64,000 nucleotides of DNA from Mycolicibacterium litorale (GTDB taxonomy: Bacteria > Actinomycetota > Actinomycetes > Mycobacteriales > Mycobacteriaceae), in NCBI GenBank assembly GCA_002007745.1, contig CP019882.1, positions 3,720,001 through 3,784,000 on the forward strand, given 5' to 3'. The notes below the pieces were generated by a model. It was not told the DNA's origin. It searched no databases and saw nothing but the letters and a program-made list of their open reading frames with translations. The position numbers and the translations under genes are program-made. Numbering within the stretch: position 1 is the first letter of the stretch; every line of letters begins with the position of its first letter. Shown piece by piece: positions 25,013-35,100 of this stretch.

Positions 25013-25441
25013 TCAGACCAGATCGCTCTGGTCGACGTCGGTGGCGTAGACGCCGAGCAGATCGCGCGCCGAGACGATGCCGACCAGCACGCCGTCGCGT
25101 TCCACCAGCAGATGGCGGATCTGGTGGTCGGTCATCCGGATGGCCGCCCGGTCCACGGTCTCGTCGGCCTCACACCACACCAGCTGGGTGCTGGCCACGT
25201 CGATGGACCTGACCGCCGCGGGATCCTGCCCCGATGCGACCACCCGCACCACATCCCGTTCGGTGACCAGCGCAGAGGGTCGCTCGTCATCCCCGATCAC
25301 AACCGCGCCGACCTGGTTGTCGGCGATCGCGGCCGCGACGTCGGCCACCGTGGAATCCGCGGCGACCCGCACAAGCTGGTCACCGGTGAGATCGGCGATC
25401 ACGATGGAACCGGCCGACGGAATGGAGGGCATGTCAGTCAT
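25013..25441 (-). CDS. Two-CBS-domain protein
   Basis: 142 residues consisting almost entirely of a pair of CBS motifs (Bateman module): VAADSTVADVAAAIADNQVGAVVIGDD with ALVTERDVVRVVA, then CEADETVDRAAIRMTDHQIRHLLVERDGVLVGIVSARDLL. Such modules bind adenosine nucleotides and regulate partner proteins, but stand-alone ones are mostly uncharacterised; several mycobacterial ones respond to stress. It converges on deoR with a 2-bp gap. Confidence 0.85.
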   Translation of the reverse strand: MTDMPSIPSAGSIVIADLTGDQLVRVAADSTVADVAAAIADNQVGAVVIGDDERPSALVTERDVVRVVASGQDPAAVRSIDVASTQLVWCEADETVDRAAIRMTDHQIRHLLVERDGVLVGIVSARDLLGVYATDVDQSDLV

Positions 25442-25510
25442 GCCGCCATCGTGGCATTCCCGGTCACGGCAACGGCAAGCCAGTGTGACCTCACCAGCGG
25501 CTGCGCCGGG

Positions 25511-26407
25511 CTACAGGGTGGCCGGGCGGATCACGACCACCGACTTCGTCCTCGCGCCCCGGTCTTCCAACAGGGCGATCACCTGCCCAGCGGGATCGGT
25601 TGCCGCGTAGACACCGTCGAGCCCGGCAGCCGGCAACGGCCGGCCGTGCGCGGCGTCTTCGGCCTGCTCGGCGGTGATGTCCCGGCGCGGGAACGCCAGC
25701 AGGCACGCCTGGTCGAGGGTGTAGCTCAGCCGCGGCGTCTCGGCCAACTCCGCCAACGACCGGGCGTGGTCGAGTCCATACCCGCCGACCCGGGTGCGGC
25801 GCAGCACGGTCAGGTGGCCACCCACGCCCAGGGCCTCGCCGAGGTCGCGGGCGAGCGCACGGATGTAGGTGCCCGAGGAACAGTCCACCTCGGCGTCGAC
25901 ATCGACGTACGGGCCGTCCCGCCGGATGGCGACGACCTCGAATCGGGTGATGAGCACCCGGCGTTCGGCGAGTTGGACGTCCTGGCCCTCACGCACCAGC
26001 TGGTACGCCCTCTTGCCGCCGATCTTGACCGCACTGACCGCCGATGGGCGCTGGGCGATCTCGCCGCGCAGGTCGGCGATCCCGGCGTGGATCTGCTCGT
26101 CGGAGACATCCGCTGCGGAAACATCTTGCAGGACTTCACCTTCGGCGTCATCGGTGGTGGTGGAACGGCCCAGCCGGATGGTCGTCGAGTACGACTTGGC
26201 CGTGGCGGTGAGCAGGCCGAGGATCTTGGTGGCCCGCTCGATGCCGATCACCAGCACCCCGGTGGCCATCGGGTCCAGGGTTCCCGCGTGGCCGACCTTG
26301 CGGGTGCCGAAGATCCGCCGGCACCGGCCGACCACGTCGTGGCTGGTCATTCCGGCGGGCTTGTCGACGACGACGATCCCGGCACTGCTGCCTGAATTGC
26401 CACTCAC
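25511..26407 (-). CDS. truB: tRNA pseudouridine(55) synthase
   Basis: 298 residues. The catalytic region is GHAGTLDPMATGVLVIGIERATK (catalytic Asp in the TLD turn). KSYSTTIRLGRSTTTDDAEG, RPSAVSAVKIGGKRAYQLVREG and CSSGTYIRALARDLGEAL are all standard TruB motifs. It makes pseudouridine 55 in the T-loop of tRNAs. The GTG start at 26407 overlaps the pptT stop by four bases (GTGA), consistent with the Rv2795c-pptT-truB operon of M. tuberculosis. Confidence 0.96.
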   Translation of the reverse strand: MSGNSGSSAGIVVVDKPAGMTSHDVVGRCRRIFGTRKVGHAGTLDPMATGVLVIGIERATKILGLLTATAKSYSTTIRLGRSTTTDDAEGEVLQDVSAADVSDEQIHAGIADLRGEIAQRPSAVSAVKIGGKRAYQLVREGQDVQLAERRVLITRFEVVAIRRDGPYVDVDAEVDCSSGTYIRALARDLGEALGVGGHLTVLRRTRVGGYGLDHARSLAELAETPRLSYTLDQACLLAFPRRDITAEQAEDAAHGRPLPAAGLDGVYAATDPAGQVIALLEDRGARTKSVVVIRPATL

Positions 26408-27072
26408 AGCACGATCGCCGTCAGCGCCAGGCCACCGCTGACCGACCACCGGCCGGCGAGCTCGGTCAGCGGCGGGCCGGACCGGGCGGCCGGGTCGATC
26501 AGGATCTGCGAGACGAAGCCACCCGTCACACCGGAGTCGTCGACGTCGAAGGTGATGTGGGCGTCTTCGAAGCCCAGCCAGCGCTGGGTCAGCGGAAACC
26601 ATGCCTTGTAGGTTGCCTCTTTAGCGCAGAACAGAATTCGGTCCCAGTGCAGACCACCCGGCAGGGCGCCGATCTCGTACCGCTCGGCGGGCAGACTGAT
26701 GGCGTTGAGCACGCCGTCGGGCAACACCCCGTGCGGTTCGGCGTCGATGCCCACCGATCGGACCGCCGCGCTGCGGCCGACCACCGCACCGCGATAACCC
26801 TGGCAATGAGTGAGGCTGCCCACCAGACCGTCGGGCCAGCACGGTTCACCCTTGTCGCCCTTGAGGATCGGCGCCGGCGGCACGCCCAGTTGTTGCATGG
26901 CCACCCGCGCGCAGTGCCGTGCGGTGACGAATTCGTTGCGCCGCTTGGCCACCGACTTGGCGATCAGCGGCTCCTCTTCGGGCAGCGGTGCCAGCCCAGG
27001 CGGGTCGTCGTAAGCCTCGGCATAGACCAGGTCGGTGATCTCGGGCAGCACCGCCGGCATCAACTCGCTCAT
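26404..27072 (-). CDS. pptT: 4'-phosphopantetheinyl transferase
   Basis: 222 residues, close to M. tuberculosis PptT (about 227). Signature motifs of the Sfp-type family: KRRNEFVTARHCARVAM, KGDKGEPCWPDGLVGSLTHCQGY (CoA binding), SVGIDAEPHG (Mg-binding Asp and Glu) and FCAKEATYKAWFPL (catalytic Glu and Lys). It activates acyl- and peptidyl-carrier proteins for mycolic acid, lipid and siderophore synthesis. The start overlaps the phosphoesterase stop (ATGA). Confidence 0.94.
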   Translation of the reverse strand: MSELMPAVLPEITDLVYAEAYDDPPGLAPLPEEEPLIAKSVAKRRNEFVTARHCARVAMQQLGVPPAPILKGDKGEPCWPDGLVGSLTHCQGYRGAVVGRSAAVRSVGIDAEPHGVLPDGVLNAISLPAERYEIGALPGGLHWDRILFCAKEATYKAWFPLTQRWLGFEDAHITFDVDDSGVTGGFVSQILIDPAARSGPPLTELAGRWSVSGGLALTAIVL

Positions 27073-28004
27073 CCGCGGCGAGTGCGCAGCCGGTCGCGCA
27101 ATTTCTCCGACTGCTCCTTCATCTCCTGGGTGATCACGAAGTGGCCACCGAAGTCGTTGAGATAGCCCGGCGCGTATTGCGGATCGGGCAGGATCTGACG
27201 CAACCAGCGATACGGCTTGCGGCGCCGCCACTCTCGCGGATAACCGACCGACACCTCCTCGAACCGAACCCCGTCGTACCAGGTGGTCCGCGGAATGTGC
27301 AGGTGCCCGTAGACCGAGCACAACGCGTTGTATCGGGTGTGCCAGTCGGCGGTCTCGACGGTGCCGCACCACAGCGCGAACTCCGGAAAGAACAGGACGT
27401 CACACGGCTCTCGGCGCAGCGGAAAGTGATTGACCAGCACCGTCGGCGTCATCCAGTCCAGCCCTTCGAGCCGCTTCCTGGTGTAGGACAGCCGCTCCCG
27501 GCACCAGGCGTCCCGGGTGGCGTACGGCTCGCTGGACAACAGGAACTCGTCGGTGGCCACCACATTGCGTTCCCGGGCGATGGCCAGCCCCTCGGCCTTG
27601 GTCGTCGCACCCTCGGGCAGGAAGGTGTAGTCGTAGAGCAAGAACATCGGCACGATGGTGGCGGGGCCGCCCTGCTCGGTCCACACCGGGAACGGGTGCT
27701 CGGGAGTAATCACGCCCATCTCGTCGCACATGTTGACCAGGTAGTCGTAGCGGGCGCGGCCGAACATCTGGACCGGGTCCTTGCCGGTGGTCCACAGTTC
27801 GTGGTTGCCCGGCACCCAGATCACCTTGGCGAATCGCCGGCGCAGCAGATCCAGCGACCACCGGATGTCATCGGTGCGTTCGGCGACGTCACCGGCGACG
27901 ATCAGCCAGTCGTCCGGCGTCGAGGGGTACAGCGATTCGGTGACCGGTTTGTTGCCGGTGTGACCGGTGTGCAGGTCACTGATCGCCCAGAGTGTGGGAG
28001 CCAC
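27069..28004 (-). CDS. Calcineurin-like metallophosphoesterase (PptT-associated, PptH/Rv2795c-like)
   Basis: 311 residues with the metallophosphoesterase set: ISDLHTGHTGN (D-x-H), VAGDVAERTDDI (G-D), VPGNHELW (G-N-H), VLVNHFPLR (N-H) and YGHLHIPR (G-H-x-H). It corresponds to Rv2795c. My recollection is that in M. tuberculosis this protein acts as a phosphopantetheinyl hydrolase that opposes PptT; I have not verified this here. It is the first gene of the pptT-truB operon. The start is GTG at 28004, with TAGGCT eight bases upstream. Confidence 0.88.
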   Translation of the reverse strand: MAPTLWAISDLHTGHTGNKPVTESLYPSTPDDWLIVAGDVAERTDDIRWSLDLLRRRFAKVIWVPGNHELWTTGKDPVQMFGRARYDYLVNMCDEMGVITPEHPFPVWTEQGGPATIVPMFLLYDYTFLPEGATTKAEGLAIARERNVVATDEFLLSSEPYATRDAWCRERLSYTRKRLEGLDWMTPTVLVNHFPLRREPCDVLFFPEFALWCGTVETADWHTRYNALCSVYGHLHIPRTTWYDGVRFEEVSVGYPREWRRRKPYRWLRQILPDPQYAPGYLNDFGGHFVITQEMKEQSEKLRDRLRTRRG

Positions 28005-28012
28005 AACCGACC

Positions 28013-28018
28013 AGCCTA
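28013..28018 (-). promoter_or_regulatory. Putative -10 of the phosphoesterase-pptT-truB operon
   Basis: TAGGCT on the minus strand ends eight bases before the GTG at 28004, with no Shine-Dalgarno sequence. Confidence 0.45.
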
Positions 28019-28096
28019 CTGGGGTTTGCGCCGGAGTTGCCGCGACGGCAGGTCCGCCACTCCCACCGGGTGGTCGGCGACACTTGCCCCACTACC

Positions 28097-28102
28097 TAGT
28101 CT
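28097..28102 (+). promoter_or_regulatory. Putative -10 element of the CocE-like hydrolase gene
   Basis: TAGTCT ends seven bases before the GTG at 28110; no ribosome-binding site is visible. Together with 28013-28018 it forms a divergent promoter region of 105 bp. Confidence 0.45.
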
Positions 28103-28109
28103 GAGCGGT

Positions 28110-29848
28110 GTGCCCAACCGCCGGCTCCGGCCGTTCTCCGACCGCGTCCTAGCCCGTCTGCTGCGGCTGCCGGCGCCGACCACCGACTACACCGTGCACC
28201 GCGGCGTCGGGGTGCCGATGCGCGACGGTGTCGTGCTGCGGGCCACCCACTACACCCCGACCGGCGTCGACCCGCTGGGCACCATCCTGGTCCGCGGGCC
28301 CTACGGCCGTTCGTTTCCGTTCGCGCAGGTCTACGCCCAGCTCTACGCCGCTCGCGGCTACCAGGTGTTGCTGCAGAGCGTGCGCGGCACGTTCGGTTCC
28401 GGCGGGCAGTTCGTACCGATGGTGCACGAGGCCGACGACGCTGCCGACACCGTGGCCTGGCTGCGTCGCCAACCCTGGTTCACCGGGAGTTTCGCCACCA
28501 TCGGACTGTCCTATCTGGGATTCACCCAGTGGGCCCTGCTGTCGGATCCGCCCCCGGAACTGGCGGCGGCGGTGATCACCGTCGGGCCGCACGACTTCCA
28601 CGCCTCATCGTGGGGTACCGGGTCGTTCTCGCTCAACGATTTCCTCGGCTGGTCGGACATGGTGGGCCACCAGGAGCAGCCGGCCCTGCGGCGGCTGGCA
28701 TTCCAGCTCGGCTCCGCACGCCGGCTCGAACGGGGCACCGCCGGTCTACCGCTGGGCAGCGCCGGCCGGCAGCTGCTCGGCGACGCCGCGCCCTGGTACG
28801 AGTCGTGGATCGAACACCCGGCCGCCGAGGACCCGTTCTGGGACACCATGCGGATGCCGGCCGCGCTGGACCGCTGCGAGGTGCCGGTGCTGCTGCTCAG
28901 CGGCTGGCAGGACTTGTTCCTGGAGCAGACCTTGCTCCAGTACCGGCATCTGCGTGACCGTGGTGTCGAGGTCGCGATGACGATCGGGCCGTGGACCCAC
29001 GCCGAGATGATCACCAAGGCCGGTGGCATCGCCGCCGCCGAGACGCTCGCCTGGCTGGGCGCCCATCTGGCCAAGGTGCCCACGCCGCCGCGCCGCAGCC
29101 GGGTCCGGGTGTTCGTCGCTCATCACGGCTGGATCGACCTGCCCGACTGGCCCCCCGCTACCGGCGAAGGGGTGCTGTTCCTGCAGCCCGGCGGCCGGCT
29201 GGCCGCGAGCCCGCCGCCGGTCGTCGGCGTCGGATCGGGCGCACCGTCGAGTTTCCGCTACGACCCGACCGATCCGACGCCGACGGTGGGCGGCCGCCTG
29301 CTGTCGCCGGCGAGCGGATACCGGGAGGACTCCGCGCTGGCCGAGCGCGCCGACGTGCTGGCGTTCACCAGCGGGCCGTTGGACGCCGATCTGTACGTGT
29401 TCGGCAGTCCGGTGATCGAACTCGCGCACACCGCCGACACCGATTACTTCGATGTGTTCGTCCGGATCAGCGAGCTGGATCCGCGCGGACGCTCCCGCAA
29501 TGTCAGCGACGGTTACCGGCGCTTCGAGGCCCCGACGGGCCGCTGCGCATCGAACTCGATGCGATCGCACACCGATTCCGGGCCGGAACCCGGGTGCGGG
29601 TGCTCGTCGCCGGCGGCTCACATCCCCGCTACGCCCGCAACCTCGGCACCGGCGAGCCGGCGCTGCGCGGGCTGCGGATGGTGACCTCGACCCACACCGT
29701 GCACCACGGAGCGGGCGGGGTGTCCAAGCTGATCCTGCCCGCCTCGGACAGCGCACCGTCAGCCGACGGCAGCCCGCACACGCGCGGCGACCGCGGCCAG
29801 CGCCGCGGCATCGTGAACCGGTTCTCCCAGCTCCGCCGTCGCCGGTAG
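28110..29848 (+). CDS. CocE/NonD-family acyl hydrolase, frameshifted as sequenced
   Basis: Restored length about 579 residues. The N-terminal X-Pro-dipeptidyl-peptidase-like alpha/beta hydrolase core has VRGPYGRS and QSVRGTFGSGG, the nucleophile segment IGLSYLGFTQW (G-x-S-Y), and PVLLLSGWQDLF followed by IGPWTHAEM with the catalytic Asp and His. A C-terminal jelly-roll domain follows. At 29530-29533 (C run) the frame changes; one extra base gives FEAPDGPLRIELDAIAHRF and continues into GGSHPRYARNLGTGEP. It looks like Rv2800. Its 3' end overlaps the convergent DUF1802 gene by 90 bp. Substrate unknown, probably an ester or amide. Confidence 0.82.
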
Positions 29849-30304
29849 CTGTACCCAGCTGGTGCACCCGCCGTACTGCGGCTCGCGGGTCAACCGGATC
29901 GGTGCGGCCAGTGCCGTGGCCTGCACCACGAGCACGGTCAACCGGTGCCGGGGCCGGAAGTCCAGCCGGTCGGCGCGCACCGATTCGGCGGTCCAGATGT
30001 GCAGGTCTTCGATGTCGGCCAACCCGTCGACCCGGTTGACCTCAACGGCACCAACCACTTTCGCCGCCGCACGCACGACCACCTGTTCATCGGTGCTGTC
30101 CGGGGCGGCGGCGGCGAGCAACTCGCGATGCTCTGGTCGGACCCGCTCGGCGTGGCTGTGCGCGACCGTCGGGAACAGGAGGAACTCCTCAGCCGCCACA
30201 GCGAACCGCTTCTCACCGATCCCGCCTTTACGCAACAGCACCGTCTGCCGGCCGTCGAGCAGCGCGTGCACGGCGGCACTCCACTCCTTGAGGGCGGTGG
30301 TCAT
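29759..30304 (-). CDS. DUF1802 family protein
   Basis: 181 residues. The family pattern is recognisable: ALKEWSAAVHALLDGRQTVLLRKGGIGEKRF near the start, EEFLLFPTVAHSHAERVRPEHRELL in the middle, and DLHIWTAESVRADRLDFRPRHRLTVLVVQA later. Function unknown; no catalytic motif was recognised. It is translationally coupled to the DUF2277 gene upstream (four-base ATGA overlap). Its 3' end overlaps the convergent hydrolase gene, which could produce antisense effects between the two. Confidence 0.75.
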   Translation of the reverse strand: MTTALKEWSAAVHALLDGRQTVLLRKGGIGEKRFAVAAEEFLLFPTVAHSHAERVRPEHRELLAAAAPDSTDEQVVVRAAAKVVGAVEVNRVDGLADIEDLHIWTAESVRADRLDFRPRHRLTVLVVQATALAAPIRLTREPQYGGCTSWVQLPATAELGEPVHDAAALAAVAARVRAAVG

Positions 30305-30591
30305 CGCGGTCGGCCGGGGGTCGCCGCCCCGGCCTCAAGGCGCGCCCGCACCTCGGGCCGGCGCAGCGGCGGAACGGTCTTCGGCGGCTGACGCCGCGCC
30401 GGCAGGGCACCCAGCAGCCGCGCCGTGGTGTCGGCCACCTCGGCGACCGCCGTCTCGAAGACGTCGGCGAGGGCATCCGACGGACGGTTGATCCCGCTGA
30501 CCTTGCGAACATACTGGCGCGCGGCGGCAGCGATCTCCTCCGCGGTGGCTGCCGGCTCCAGACCACGCAGCTCGGTGATGTTTCGGCACAT
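30301..30591 (-). CDS. DUF2277 family protein
   Basis: 96 residues beginning MCRNITELRGLEPAATAEEI, the diagnostic MCRNI start of DUF2277, followed by ARQYVRKVSGINRPSDA and a helix with FETAVAEVADTTARLLGAL. The C-terminus is basic and proline-rich. I started at the ATG at 30591 because the family begins with Met-Cys; the preceding GTG at 30594 would add one residue. Function unknown. It forms a two-gene unit with DUF1802. Confidence 0.85.
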   Translation of the reverse strand: MCRNITELRGLEPAATAEEIAAAARQYVRKVSGINRPSDALADVFETAVAEVADTTARLLGALPARRQPPKTVPPLRRPEVRARLEAGAATPGRPR

Positions 30592-30702
30592 CACCCCAGC
30601 ATGCCCCAGATCTCAGATCGGATTGCTAACCAGCACACATCCGCCTCACACGTTCGTGGCCTAACTTGGGCGACACCGCGTCACGGCATGAAAGGTCGCA
30701 TC

Positions 30703-31305
30703 ATGGCTTCCCAGCCGGCACCTGCCGACGCTCCGAGGCCGGGTGGGGACCGTCGGATCAGGCCACCGCTACGGCCGCTACCGACGGCCGCGATCAGGCG
30801 AACGGTCGGCAGACCCCGCGGTTCGGACAGTGAGGCTCGTCGACGTGCCCTGGTGTCGGCGGCGGTGCGAGTGTTCGCGACCCGGGGGTTCGACGCCGCA
30901 ACCCTCAGTGATGTCGCCAGCCTCGCCGACATCACCCGCCCAGCCGTACAGCACTACTTCTCCGGCAAGACCGCGCTCTACCAGGCGGCGCTGGACCGGG
31001 CCTACCAGCTCGTCCTGGCCCCGCTCGTCGACTCACCGCCCGCCACCCCGCTCGCAGCCCTGCTCGGTCCTGACGAACCCGACCTCGAAACCCGCTGGGC
31101 TCGCGCGTTGCTCGGCAGCGCCCTGGCCCAGCCGCATCGCACGGCCGAGGTCGCGCCCCGGGTCGCGGACATCGCAGCGGAGGTCGGCAGGCTGTGTCAC
31201 GAGGCCGCGCGCGCCGGCGAGCCCGGCTGCGCCGCCGACCTGCTCGCCGCCATGGTCGTCGGGCGTTGGGTGCTGACCGCCTCGGCATTGCCGGGTTTGG
31301 CCTAG
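30703..31305 (+). CDS. TetR-family transcriptional regulator
   Basis: 200 residues. After a proline/arginine-rich leader comes the TetR DNA-binding domain: RRRALVSAAVRVFATRGFDAATLSDVASLADITRPAVQHYFSGKTALYQAAL (about residues 45-97). The C-terminal ligand domain is short and alanine-rich. AAAGG lies eight bases before the ATG at 30703. It is 68 bp upstream of the enoyl-CoA hydratase in the same direction and may regulate it, but the hydratase has its own apparent promoter. Confidence 0.85.
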   Translation: MASQPAPADAPRPGGDRRIRPPLRPLPTAAIRRTVGRPRGSDSEARRRALVSAAVRVFATRGFDAATLSDVASLADITRPAVQHYFSGKTALYQAALDRAYQLVLAPLVDSPPATPLAALLGPDEPDLETRWARALLGSALAQPHRTAEVAPRVADIAAEVGRLCHEAARAGEPGCAADLLAAMVVGRWVLTASALPGLA

Positions 31306-31361
31306 ACCGGCCTGGTTAGCCCCGGCACGGACCTCTGGCGAACAGGTGCCCAGAGCGCTAC

Positions 31362-31367
31362 TACGGT
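31362..31367 (+). promoter_or_regulatory. Putative -10 element of the enoyl-CoA hydratase gene
   Basis: TACGGT ends six bases before the ATG at 31374 and no Shine-Dalgarno is present, which suggests leaderless transcription. Confidence 0.45.
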
Positions 31368-31373
31368 GTCGCT

Positions 31374-32132
31374 ATGACCAGCGACGACATCTTGCTCATC
31401 GAAACCGACGATCGCGTGCGGACTGTGACGCTGAACCGGCCGAACTCCCGCAACGCGCTTTCCGCGGCCCTGCGCAGCCAGTTCTTCGCCGCGTTGCGCG
31501 ACGCCGACGCAGCGCAGGACGTCGATGTCGTCATCGTCACCGGCGCCGATCCGGTCTTCTGCGCCGGACTGGACCTCAAGGAACTCGGCGACACCACCGA
31601 ACTGCCCGACATTTCCCCGAAATGGCCGCCGATGACCAAGCCGGTGATCGGGGCGATCAACGGTGCCGCCGTTACCGGCGGGCTCGAGCTCGCGCTGTAC
31701 TGCGACATCCTGATCGCCTCCGAGCGCGCCCGCTTCGCCGACACCCACGCGCGGGTCGGTTTGCTGCCCACCTGGGGGCTGAGCGTGCGGCTGCCGCAGA
31801 AGGTCGGCGTCGGGATGGCCCGGCGGATGAGCCTGACCGGCGACTATCTGTCCGCCGAGGACGCGTTGCGGGCCGGGCTGGTCACCGAGGTGGTCCCACA
31901 CGAGCAACTGCTGCCGACCGCCCGTGCGGTGGCCGCGTCGATCGTCGGCAACAACCAGAAGGCGGTACGGGCTCTGCTGGCTTCCTATCACCTGATCGAC
32001 GACAACCAGACCGGACCGGGGCTGTGGATCGAGGCGGCCTCGGCCCGCGCATGGATGGCGCAGACCACCGGTGACGACATCGCCGCCAGCCGCGCGGGGG
32101 TGATCGAGCGCGGCCGGACGCAGGTCAATTAA
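31374..32132 (+). CDS. echA16: Enoyl-CoA hydratase/isomerase family protein (EchA16-like)
   Basis: 252 residues, crotonase fold. The oxyanion-hole motifs are visible as CAGLDLKELG (about residue 62) and AINGAAVTGGLELALYCD (about 95-112), with FADTHARVGLLPTWG after them. It most resembles Rv2831 (EchA16), which lies in the same chromosomal neighbourhood. It should hydrate or isomerise an enoyl-CoA in lipid or steroid degradation, but the active-site acids differ among crotonases and the exact reaction is uncertain. Convergent with the chitinase-like gene, 7 bp apart. Confidence 0.88.
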   Translation: MTSDDILLIETDDRVRTVTLNRPNSRNALSAALRSQFFAALRDADAAQDVDVVIVTGADPVFCAGLDLKELGDTTELPDISPKWPPMTKPVIGAINGAAVTGGLELALYCDILIASERARFADTHARVGLLPTWGLSVRLPQKVGVGMARRMSLTGDYLSAEDALRAGLVTEVVPHEQLLPTARAVAASIVGNNQKAVRALLASYHLIDDNQTGPGLWIEAASARAWMAQTTGDDIAASRAGVIERGRTQVN

Positions 32133-32139
32133 CCGGCCG

Positions 32140-35100
32140 TCACGCGGCTTTCGCGGCGTCGAGGACGCTCTGCCACTTCGCCAGGGTGCTGGCGTCCTTG
32201 GCGACGATGTTGCCCATCTGCAGTTGGCTGAGCTTCACACCCTGCAGCGTGTACGTCTGGTTGTTGTCGAGGATGGTGATGCGCACCGAGCCGGCCTGCT
32301 CGCTTACCTGGAAGTAGCTGGGGTGCATCCAGACGAAGTCCAGCTTGTCGGTGGCCGGGTTGAACGCGAGCACCGTATTCGTGCCCCACAGCCAGGTGAC
32401 CGTCGTCGTCGTACCGCCCGTCACCGGCGTGCCGCCACCGCCGGTGTTGCCACCGCCCGTGCCGCCGGTGTTACTGCCGTAGTTGACCGCGTTGATCGTG
32501 CCGTAATCGCTGAAAAGCTTGGCGAAGCTGCCGGCGGGGTCGCTCAAGCCGGACAGGTAGGGCGTGGACTGGCCCAGCGCGCCCGGATTGTCGCGGTTCA
32601 TCGACCACATCGACAGCATGCCCAAGCCCTTGACCCGCGCGAAGTCCTCCAGCATCTGCGCGTCGGAGAGCCTGAACACCTCGCTGACGATGTCGTTGAC
32701 ACCGATCAACGGCGTGACCCCCAGCTGGCTCCAGCCAAAACTCTGGCGGTATTTCGTGTAGAGCGTCGACAGCTGGGCGTAGGTCGACTCGGCGGACTTG
32801 ATGGCGTAGGCGCCCATCGTCTGGGCGTTGGCTCCGGTGGTGGGCGCCGCGGATTCGCCGTAATCCATTGCCATCACGTTGACACCGGCGAGTTTGACGC
32901 CCGCCTTGAGCGCGGAGTCCACCACCTTGACACCGTCGGCCGTCAAGCCGGTCGGCAGCACCGGCAGGGTGTACCAGATCTGCACCTCGGGGTGGGCCTG
33001 CTGCAGAAGTGTGAGGGCCTGGCTGTTGAGCGCGACGGACGCCGCGTCAGCCACCGCGGCACCCTCGATGTCGAAGTCCAGATGGGTGACGCCGTAGGCC
33101 TCGACCACTGCCGCGTACGCGTTGGCCAACGCCTGCGCGCTGAGTCCCTTGGCAGCGTATGCCTGCGCGATGCTGGTACCCGACGCACCGCCGAACGAGA
33201 TCATCACGTCACCGCCGGCCGCCTTCAGATTCGCAATCGAGGCCTTGATCGCCTTCGCTTGATCGTTGGTCGAATCCGGTTCCAGCGCAGCCAATCCCGC
33301 CCAGGCGAGCTTGCCGTTCGGATCGGCCTGCATAAAGCCCAAGGTGAACAGCGACGTCCCGGTAGCCTGGGCCAGCTGCACCAGGTTGGGCACCGGCCAC
33401 GCCCCCATGTCGACGTAGGGGGCGAAGAAGCTATTGCCCCACTGCGCGGTGCCGCCGGGCGTGACAACGGTGTCGTCGTCGGTAATGGTGCCGATCGCGG
33501 TGCCGTCGGCGATGGTGGCCCCGGTGGGATTCGACAGCGTCACGGTGAACGTCTCGGCGGGCTCGACGGTGGTGTCCCCGAGCACGCCGACGTTGACGAC
33601 CTGGGACACCACACCCGGTGCGAAGGTGATGGTGCCCGAGGAGGCCACGTAGTCCTGACCGGCCGCCGCGGTCCCGTTGGACGTCGTGTAGCTGAGAGTG
33701 ACGGGCGTCGTCGACGCCTTGGACAGCGTCACCGTGAACGCCAAGGCGGCGGTGCCACCGTTGCCTTCGGCCCTTCCGGCATCGGCGATCGACACGGTCG
33801 GCGGGGTGACGGGCGCGGCGTCGTCATTGCTGATCGTGCCGGTTGCGGTCGAGCGACCGATGGTGGCACCGGAGGCATTCGACAACGTCACGCTGAACGT
33901 CTCGTTCGTCTCGTATGTCGTGTCGCCGACCACGCCGACCTTGATCACCTGCGACACCACCCCGGGGGCGAAGGTGACGGTGCCCGACTTGCTCACGAAG
34001 TCCTGACCGGCCGTCGCGGTGCCGGCGGCCGTGCTGTATTTCACCGTCACCGCGGTCGTCGACGCCTTGGACAGCGTGATCGTGAACACTGCGTTGGTGG
34101 TGCCGCTATTGCCTTCGGTCACCGTGGCGTCGGCGATCGAAATGCCGGGTAGCGCGGTTTGAGCACCGCTGATCAGTGACTGCCACTTCGCCACGGTGGC
34201 AGCGTCTTTGGCGACGATGTTGCTCATCTGCAGCTGTCCCAGGGAGACACCTTGCAGGGTGTAAGTGTGGTTGTTGTCGACAACCCCGATCACCACGGAA
34301 CCCGACTTCTCGGCCACGGTGAACTGGCTGGGTTGCATCCACCCGAAGTCGAGCTTGTCGGTGGCAGGGTTGAACGCCAGCACCGGGTTGGCGCCCCACG
34401 CCCAGGTGATCGTCGTTGTCGTGCCGGTGGCCGCAGCGGCCGTCACAGCTCCGGACACCACACTCTGGGTCTTCGCCGCCGGGAGCAGGGCCGAGATCTG
34501 ATTGACGAAGGCTTCGATCTCTCGGCGGATCAGGGCCAGCGCGCCGGTCAGCAGCTGGACCGGTCCCGGGGGAGGCCCGTGCCGGCACCCGATCCCTTCA
34601 GCCCGATCAGTGACAAGAAGCCTGACACGACGTCGGTCGGACTGGCCGCGGCGGCCGCGGCCTGTCGGGCCGGCGCCAGCACCGCCCGCTGGACCGATGC
34701 CACCGGCTCCATGCTCGCGATGGAGGGAGTCTGTTCCTCAGCACCCGCCGGCAACGGTGCGAGAGTCGAAACATCTTGGTCAACAGCACGTTTCACACCA
34801 GAATCGGCTGGGATGGTTGCCCGAGCCCGCGAATCGCTGCGTGGCCCGACGCTCGCGGCGGTGACGCCCTCAGCCGTCGTTCCGGACCGTCGAGCCGAGC
34901 CCGGCCGGGCATCTGAGGCCACCCCGGCCGCCTGCCGGCGGGCGGCTGACGACCCACCGGTTCGCGCCTGAGCGGCCCGGCGCGGACCGACAGTACGATG
35001 CTCCGACCGCCGGGTGGTCGGCGAATCGGCCGCTTCCGTCGAATTCGACGACTGTGCGGCCGATCCCGCATCAGAGGTGTCAGCTACCGCGACCCCGGGG

